A stretch of DNA of 19,831 nucleotides. Origin: Alphaproteobacteria bacterium. GTDB lineage: Bacteria > Pseudomonadota > Alphaproteobacteria > Rhizobiales > Beijerinckiaceae. Position numbers and translations under genes: made by a program. Under the pieces are notes generated by a model. The model worked only from the letters and a program-made list of their open reading frames with translations, ran no database searches and was not told the origin of the DNA. Numbering within the stretch: position 1 is the first letter of the stretch; each line of letters begins with the position of its first letter. Location of the stretch: the NCBI GenBank assembly GCA_009920595.1, contig RFZR01000007.1, positions 1 through 19,831 on the forward strand. Reading direction: 5' to 3'. Below, piece after piece: positions 16,489 to 19,831 of this stretch.

Positions 16489-17442
16489 ATGGCGCTTACC
16501 CCGGATTATCTCATTGAAAGACGGCGATTAGGACAGCGCGTCAGTTTCTGGCGCTGGATGACGGCCCTTGTCATCGTCATCGCGTTGGTCGGTGTCGGTA
16601 TCTATGCATCGGGCGGCGGCGAGTTTGAGCGACGCTCCGCCCATGTCGCAAAACTGAAAATTAACGGCATCATTACAGGCGACGAGGAAACGCTTCGTCT
16701 CATCCATGACATTGAGGAAAGCCGGGCTGAAGCGGTAATCATCACGATTGAAAGCCCTGGCGGCACGGTCACTGGCGCCGAGGCGCTTTATGACGCTCTG
16801 CGTAAACTCGCGGCGAAAAAGCCCACAGTCGCTTTGGTCGACGGTATGGCCGCGTCCGGCGGCTATATCGCCGCACTCGGCACGGATCGGATTTTCGCGC
16901 GCGAGACGTCGATTGTCGGTTCCATCGGTGTCTTGTTTCAATATCCCGATATTGTCGGATTGCTCGATCGCGTCGGTGTCAAAGTCGAGAGCATCAAATC
17001 CTCGCCACTCAAAGCCGCGCCAAGCCCGATTGAAAGCGCCACACCGGAGTCCCGCGCGGCCATTGCGGCGCTTGTTCAAGAAAATTTCGACTGGTTCAAG
17101 CGTCTCGTGCGCGAGCGTCGTAGCCTTGATGATGCGGGTCTTGCCGCAGTCGCTGATGGCCGTGTCTTTACCGGCAAACAAGGGGTGACGCTGGGTCTCG
17201 TCGATCAAGTGGGCTCGGTGGACCAAGCGCGAGACTGGCTCGAGAAAGAGAAGAAGATCTCGCGCGATCTTCCCCTCCGTGAGTGGCGGCCTCACGGCTT
17301 CCCTGAAAGATTCGGCCTTTCGGGACTGGCACGTGTGAGCGGGCTTGATCGCTTGGCAAACCTCATGGATCGGTTTGCGGCAGCGCCTGAAACGCAACTC
17401 CTTGACGGTGTGCTGGTCCTCTGGCACCCTTCAGCGCCGTAA
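16489..17442 (+). CDS. sppA: Signal peptide peptidase SppA (S49, short form)
   Basis: A 317-residue membrane-anchored serine protease of family S49 that digests signal peptides left in the inner membrane. There is one N-terminal anchor (residues 24-40) and then a single S49 domain. Visible motifs are IESPGGTVTGAEALYDAL, the nucleophile Ser123 in DGMAASGGYIAAL, SIVGSIGVLFQ, and the general-base Lys175 in IKSSPLKAAPSP. This is the half-length form, which assembles into a ring with the Ser and Lys supplied by neighbouring subunits, rather than the double-length E. coli enzyme. ATG 16489 directly precedes the conserved MALTPDYLIERRRL start; the open frame to 16378 shows no family features. It lies 82 nt before ihfB with no clear terminator between. 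Confidence 0.93.
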   Translation: MALTPDYLIERRRLGQRVSFWRWMTALVIVIALVGVGIYASGGGEFERRSAHVAKLKINGIITGDEETLRLIHDIEESRAEAVIITIESPGGTVTGAEALYDALRKLAAKKPTVALVDGMAASGGYIAALGTDRIFARETSIVGSIGVLFQYPDIVGLLDRVGVKVESIKSSPLKAAPSPIESATPESRAAIAALVQENFDWFKRLVRERRSLDDAGLAAVADGRVFTGKQGVTLGLVDQVGSVDQARDWLEKEKKISRDLPLREWRPHGFPERFGLSGLARVSGLDRLANLMDRFAAAPETQLLDGVLVLWHPSAP

Positions 17443-17524
17443 TTTAGTCACAATTGAACTGGCCGGCCCGAGTGAGACGAGTCCATTCTAACCAAACAAG
17501 ACTGAGCGAAAAGAAACGTAAACA

Positions 17525-17818
17525 ATGATCAAATCAGAACTCGTCCAGAAAATCGCCGAACATTATCCGGATCTCTATCAGCGCGACGCCGAAAATGTCG
17601 TGAACGCGATCCTTGACGAGATCATCGCAGCATTATCGCGCGGCGACCGTGTTGAAATTCGTGGCTTTGGCGCTTTCTCCGTAAAGAAGCGCGATGCACG
17701 TATGGGACGGAACCCGCGCACGGGCGAAAAGGTTTCTGTCTCTGAAAAAGTCGTTCCGGTTTTCAAAGCGGGTAAGGAAATGCGCATCCGTTTGAATATG
17801 GATGGCGCCGACGCCTGA
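17525..17818 (+). CDS. ihfB: Integration host factor subunit beta
   Basis: A 97-residue HU/IHF-family DNA-bending protein. IHF is an alpha-beta heterodimer that bends specific sites sharply for transcription, replication and site-specific recombination. It shows MIKSELVQKIAEHYPDL, then VEIRGFGAFSVKKR and the beta-arm RMGRNPRTGEKV with the DNA-intercalating Pro64. The N-terminus and the charged C-terminal tail match IhfB rather than HU or IhfA. The position after sppA and before the LapA-domain gene is common in Alphaproteobacteria. The ribosome site is weak (AAAAGAAACG upstream of ATG 17525). Confidence 0.96.
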   Translation: MIKSELVQKIAEHYPDLYQRDAENVVNAILDEIIAALSRGDRVEIRGFGAFSVKKRDARMGRNPRTGEKVSVSEKVVPVFKAGKEMRIRLNMDGADA

Positions 17819-17836
17819 TGTGAGAAGGGGGCCTCC

Positions 17837-18172
17837 GTGAAGACGCTCCTCAAGACAATCCTGATTGCGCCTTTCGCCCTTTTGGTGCTGGGCTTAGCTC
17901 TGGCCAATCGCAGCGCGATCACGATTTCCCTTGATCCTTTGGCGCTCTTTGATCCGCCTTTGATTTTTACCGTCCCTCTATTTTTACCGATCTTGTTGAG
18001 TTTGATCCTTGGGGTTTTACTTGGCGGCATAGCGATGTGGTTTTCGGAAGGACGTCATCGCCGCGCGGCAAAAATTCATCTTCGTGACCTCGAGCGCCAG
18101 AGGCGCGAAACAGAAGAATTGCGCCGCGAAAAAAATCTACCGCCTTTGCCGCCCTCAACCATGATCGGTTGA
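17837..18172 (+). CDS. LapA-domain inner membrane protein (DUF1049)
   Basis: A 111-residue membrane protein with two helices (about residues 5-22 and 42-67) and then a charged cytosolic coiled coil (RHRRAAKIHLRDLERQRRET) ending in a Pro-rich tail. This is the shape of LapA/YciS, which in enterics works with LapB in lipopolysaccharide assembly control and LpxC turnover. The family placement is solid; the exact role in Alphaproteobacteria is not established. The start is a GTG at 17837 with AGAAGGGGG just upstream, and the gene is 18 nt after ihfB, so the two are probably co-transcribed. Confidence 0.82.
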   Translation: MKTLLKTILIAPFALLVLGLALANRSAITISLDPLALFDPPLIFTVPLFLPILLSLILGVLLGGIAMWFSEGRHRRAAKIHLRDLERQRRETEELRREKNLPPLPPSTMIG

Positions 18173-18205
18173 TGGTCTCAACACCAAAATAAACGGACCT
18201 TCACG

Positions 18206-18907
18206 ATGAAAGTGATTTCTGCCGATGAGATTGATGCGGCACTTGAACCAAGACTGCTCGCTGATGCGCTGAAAGCCGCGTTTCAAACCGATATCGTCGT
18301 ACCTGTGAGGCATCATCATGACATCGCGCGACCTGATGCTGATGCAACACTTCTTTTGATGCCTGCTTGGACAGGCCCATCAGCGGATAAGCCTTATGTT
18401 GGTACCAAAATCGTCACTATTTATCCGGCAAATGGAATGAAATCGCTGCCCTCTGTTATGGGGACTTATCTCTTGATCAAGGGCGATACCGGCGAACCTT
18501 TAGCCTCACTTGATGGTGCGCGTTTAACCTTGTGGCGCACGGCTGCAGCCTCTGCACTTGCTTCACGCTATCTTGCCAAACCGGAAGCCTCTCGCCTTGT
18601 GATGGTGGGTGCAGGTGCGCTGGCACCCTTCCTCATTCGCGCCCATTGCGCGGAAAGTCCGATCAAAGATGTGGCACTTTGGAATCATCGCCCGGAGCGA
18701 GCAGAGCACGTTGCACGCGAGTTAAAAGCCGAAGGTCTGCCCGTGCGCGCGGTTCACGATCTTGAATCCGCCATTCGTGACGCAGACATCATCTCGTCAG
18801 CAACACTTTCAAACACGGCGCTTATTCGCGGAGCTTGGCTGGGCCGTGGCAGGGCCACCTCCCAATGCCGGAGTTGCAAGCGAACCGCGAGGTGTATCTG
18901 CTGTTGA
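18206..18907 (+). pseudogene. Ornithine cyclodeaminase/mu-crystallin family protein, 3'-truncated
   Basis: Residues 1-212 are clearly the N-terminal two thirds of this NAD(P)-dependent family. The substrate half has GTKIVTIYPANGMKSLPSVMG with the conserved Lys and LDGARLTLWRTAAASALASRYL with the Arg; the Rossmann motif is VMVGAGALAPFLIRAH, then ATLSNTALIRGAWL. After the Leu codon at 18839-18841 the match ends. The remaining 21 residues (Cys/Arg-rich) are unrelated, and the stop at 18905-18907 is in foreign sequence. Members are about 310-330 aa, so some 100 residues are missing. The family includes true ornithine cyclodeaminases, alanine dehydrogenases and pyrroline-2-carboxylate reductases. 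The last would fit the dehydratase-like gene at 13580. It starts 33 nt after the lapA-like gene. It is truncated by rearrangement or by an assembly join. Confidence 0.85.
18841..18863. repeat. 23-nt imperfect palindrome at the breakpoint
   Basis: GGG, 2 nt, GTGGC (18846-18850), a 3-nt loop AGG, GCCAC (18854-18858), 2 nt, CCC: a symmetrical hairpin starting at the very base where homology to the ornithine cyclodeaminase family ends. It could be the end of a mobile element, a recombination crossover site, or chance in GC-rich DNA. The symmetry is seen; any role is inferred. Confidence 0.4.
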
Positions 18908-19204
18908 AGGAGGAATACCGGTTCCGTGATGGATTCAGAATCGACACCTCATCCTGGCTCTCTCCGCGTTCGTGGCGCAGAAGGTGCGAGCCGCACGGGG
19001 AATCGCGGCATGCTAGGACAGCACGCCCTACCAAGGGAGGACAGACAATTTCCGGGTGCAGGTGATTTGATTGCGAGCAGCAGGCGAACAATGATTTCCT
19101 GCCGGCAAGACAGTTCAGCATCACTGGCGGGCTCTAGACCTGCCGCCCGGATTTGGTCGGCTTCCTCAACGGTCTACCGCTAGTTCCCCTGAAGAACCTC
19201 CGCA

Positions 19205-19237
19205 CATTTTCCCCGCATTTCCCCGTCACTTTCCCGT
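19205..19237. repeat. Three helically spaced TTTCCC(C)G direct repeats
   Basis: The core TTTCCC occurs at 19208, 19218 and 19230, each followed by C and/or G, giving units ATTTTCCCCG, CATTTCCCCG and ACTTTCCCG at 10- and 12-bp spacing. That is about one helical turn, the layout of a cooperative protein binding site. It is about 280 bp upstream of the integrase fragment, so an arm-type or regulator site is one possibility. The repeats are seen; the function is guesswork. Confidence 0.5.
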
Positions 19238-19299
19238 AACAACTCCGCCTGATAAACGTTGGCTTCTCAGCCCGGCCTTTTAAGCGGTTTAACCAGCCC

Positions 19300-19326
19300 G
19301 TGCCACCGGCCGAACTCGGCCAGCAC
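19300..19326. repeat. Inverted repeat GTGC...GGCCGA-AC-TCGGCC...GCAC
   Basis: GGCCGA (19308-19313) and TCGGCC (19316-19321) form a perfect 6-bp stem around two bases. They are flanked by GTGC (19300-19303) and GCAC (19323-19326), which are complementary but offset by 4 and 1 nt. There is no following T-tract, so it is not a classic terminator. Confidence 0.4.
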
Positions 19327-19515
19327 TCTTGGAGTTACCACAGCTGAAAATCCTTCTCCACGCCCGAAATGCTGCTCGCGTCAGCGCCTACAACTGACCG
19401 AGCAGGGCCACCAACTTCTGCCGACACAGGGCCAGCTACACCTAGACCTGCATCCGCTTGATGCGTGGCCCTCCAAGGCTGTAGGCTCCGAGAAAGCCGC
19501 AGTTACTAGCTATAA

Positions 19516-19831
19516 CGAACCGTCACCCGTAAGCCCGTCAGCGAATACTTGGACGAGCTGCTTGCATCCAAAAGCAGCACTTCCCCGGGATACGTTGCCG
19601 AATTGCGGAAGCGCCTGAAGATGTTGGCCGACGCCTTCCAATGCGATATCGCCGAGGTGTCGCCCAAAAAAATCCTGGTATGGGCCGACGCTCATGAATG
19701 GGGCAAGCGGACGCGGTTCAACCGGCTTACGGAGCTCCGCACCCTGTTCAATTTCGCCAAGACGAGGGGTTATTACCCACGCGAGGAAGATGCCCTCGCC
19801 GGCATCGACATTGAGTGGAAGAACACCGCCG
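19516..19831 (+). pseudogene. Tyrosine-recombinase/phage-type integrase, N-terminal core-binding domain, incomplete
   Basis: Reading from 19516 gives an open frame to the window edge (105 codons). Conserved-looking parts are PVSEYLDELLAS, GYVAELRKRLKMLADAF, IAEVSPKKILVWAD and the RLTELRTLFNFAKTRGYYP stretch. This matches the SAM-like core-binding domain of site-specific tyrosine recombinases: a first helix, a segment after a variable linker, then the helix with TLFNFAK and a GY turn. The style resembles integrases I associate with Verrucomicrobia and Planctomycetes. There is no start codon between the in-frame stop at 19513 and the conserved part except a TTG at 19549, so the arm-binding N-terminus is missing or frameshifted. 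The catalytic R-H-R-Y domain would lie beyond the edge. It may be a broken 5' end of a gene that is intact in frame further on. Confidence 0.6.

Larger units (their letters stand above)
18842..19515. other. Gene-free stretch of foreign-looking DNA
   Basis: No convincing gene was found on either strand. The open frames here (18835-19065 and 18926-19183 plus, 18822-19124 minus, 19259-19618 plus) have no recognisable domains, no ribosome sites, and Arg/Ser/Pro-rich compositions typical of out-of-frame reading. The plus frame from 18835 includes LPMPELQANREVYLLLKEE, which looks protein-like and could be a short remnant, but I cannot assign it. By eye the base composition and codon patterns differ from the block to the left. 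It contains the repeats described at 19205 and 19300 and leads into an integrase fragment. Confidence 0.6.

Noticed and set aside
16528..17427. Long minus-strand open frame (299 codons) opposite sppA
   Set aside because: It lies entirely within the well-supported sppA gene, has no recognisable domain or ribosome site, and is rich in Arg/Asp as expected from the reverse strand of a codon-biased gene.
17454..17485. TTGAAC as a -35 box for ihfB
   Set aside because: No -10 element was found at 16-18 bp spacing, so it was not listed as a promoter.
1..18841. Frequent GATC tetramers across the genes
   Set aside because: Most arise from Asp/Ile/Leu codon runs (GAT followed by C) in coding sequence, so no special role is indicated.
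19259..19618. 119-codon plus-strand open frame in the tail
   Set aside because: Ser/Pro-rich, no domain, and it overlaps out of frame with the integrase-like sequence from 19516, which has clear helical motif content.
1..19831. tRNA, rRNA or CRISPR array
   Set aside because: No cloverleaf-like T-loop and anticodon arm pair, no rRNA signatures and no regularly spaced repeat-spacer units were seen by eye; the attachment site of the putative element is therefore not an obvious tRNA gene.

Overview
The window is a stretch of an alphaproteobacterial chromosome, most likely of the Hyphomicrobiales (Rhizobiales). The backbone order ahcY - divL - tsaE/phosphotransferase fusion - sugar nucleotidyltransferase - addB - addA - trxA, converging on folC, with a nearby sppA - ihfB - lapA block, is the arrangement I recall from that group. 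It was assigned from protein motifs and synteny only; no database search was possible. Both ends are cut inside genes, so this may be a whole contig or an excised piece.

Left block (1-12080, plus strand): the 3' end of ahcY with a strong intrinsic terminator, then a tight run of genes: divL, the cell-cycle kinase-like protein with Tyr in place of the phospho-accepting His; a tsaE-amgK-type fusion carrying a frameshifting internal deletion; a MurU-like nucleotidyltransferase; addB and addA (recombinational repair helicase-nuclease); and trxA. Most junctions are 4-nt ATGA overlaps or gaps of a few bases, so this looks like one translationally coupled operon joining cell-cycle signalling, tRNA t6A synthesis, cell-wall sugar recycling and double-strand break repair.

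Middle block (12092-16325, minus strand): a probable operon ridA - folC - proline racemase family gene - 12-TM antiporter. The racemase-family gene has Cys at the first catalytic position but Thr at the second, the signature of trans-3-hydroxy-L-proline dehydratase. Its product, pyrroline-2-carboxylate, is reduced in other bacteria by an ornithine cyclodeaminase/mu-crystallin family enzyme. A gene of that family lies 3.6 kb away at 18206, so the pathway may be split across this locus.

Right block (16489-18841, plus strand): sppA, ihfB, lapA and the ornithine cyclodeaminase-like gene. That gene stops matching its family abruptly at about 18841. From there to the end the DNA looks unrelated: no intact gene for about 675 bp, several small inverted and direct repeats, and then the N-terminal DNA-binding part of a tyrosine-recombinase-type integrase running off the edge. 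This is either the border of an integrated element or a chimeric assembly join. The joint and the deletion in the tsaE-amgK gene are the two places most in need of checking.
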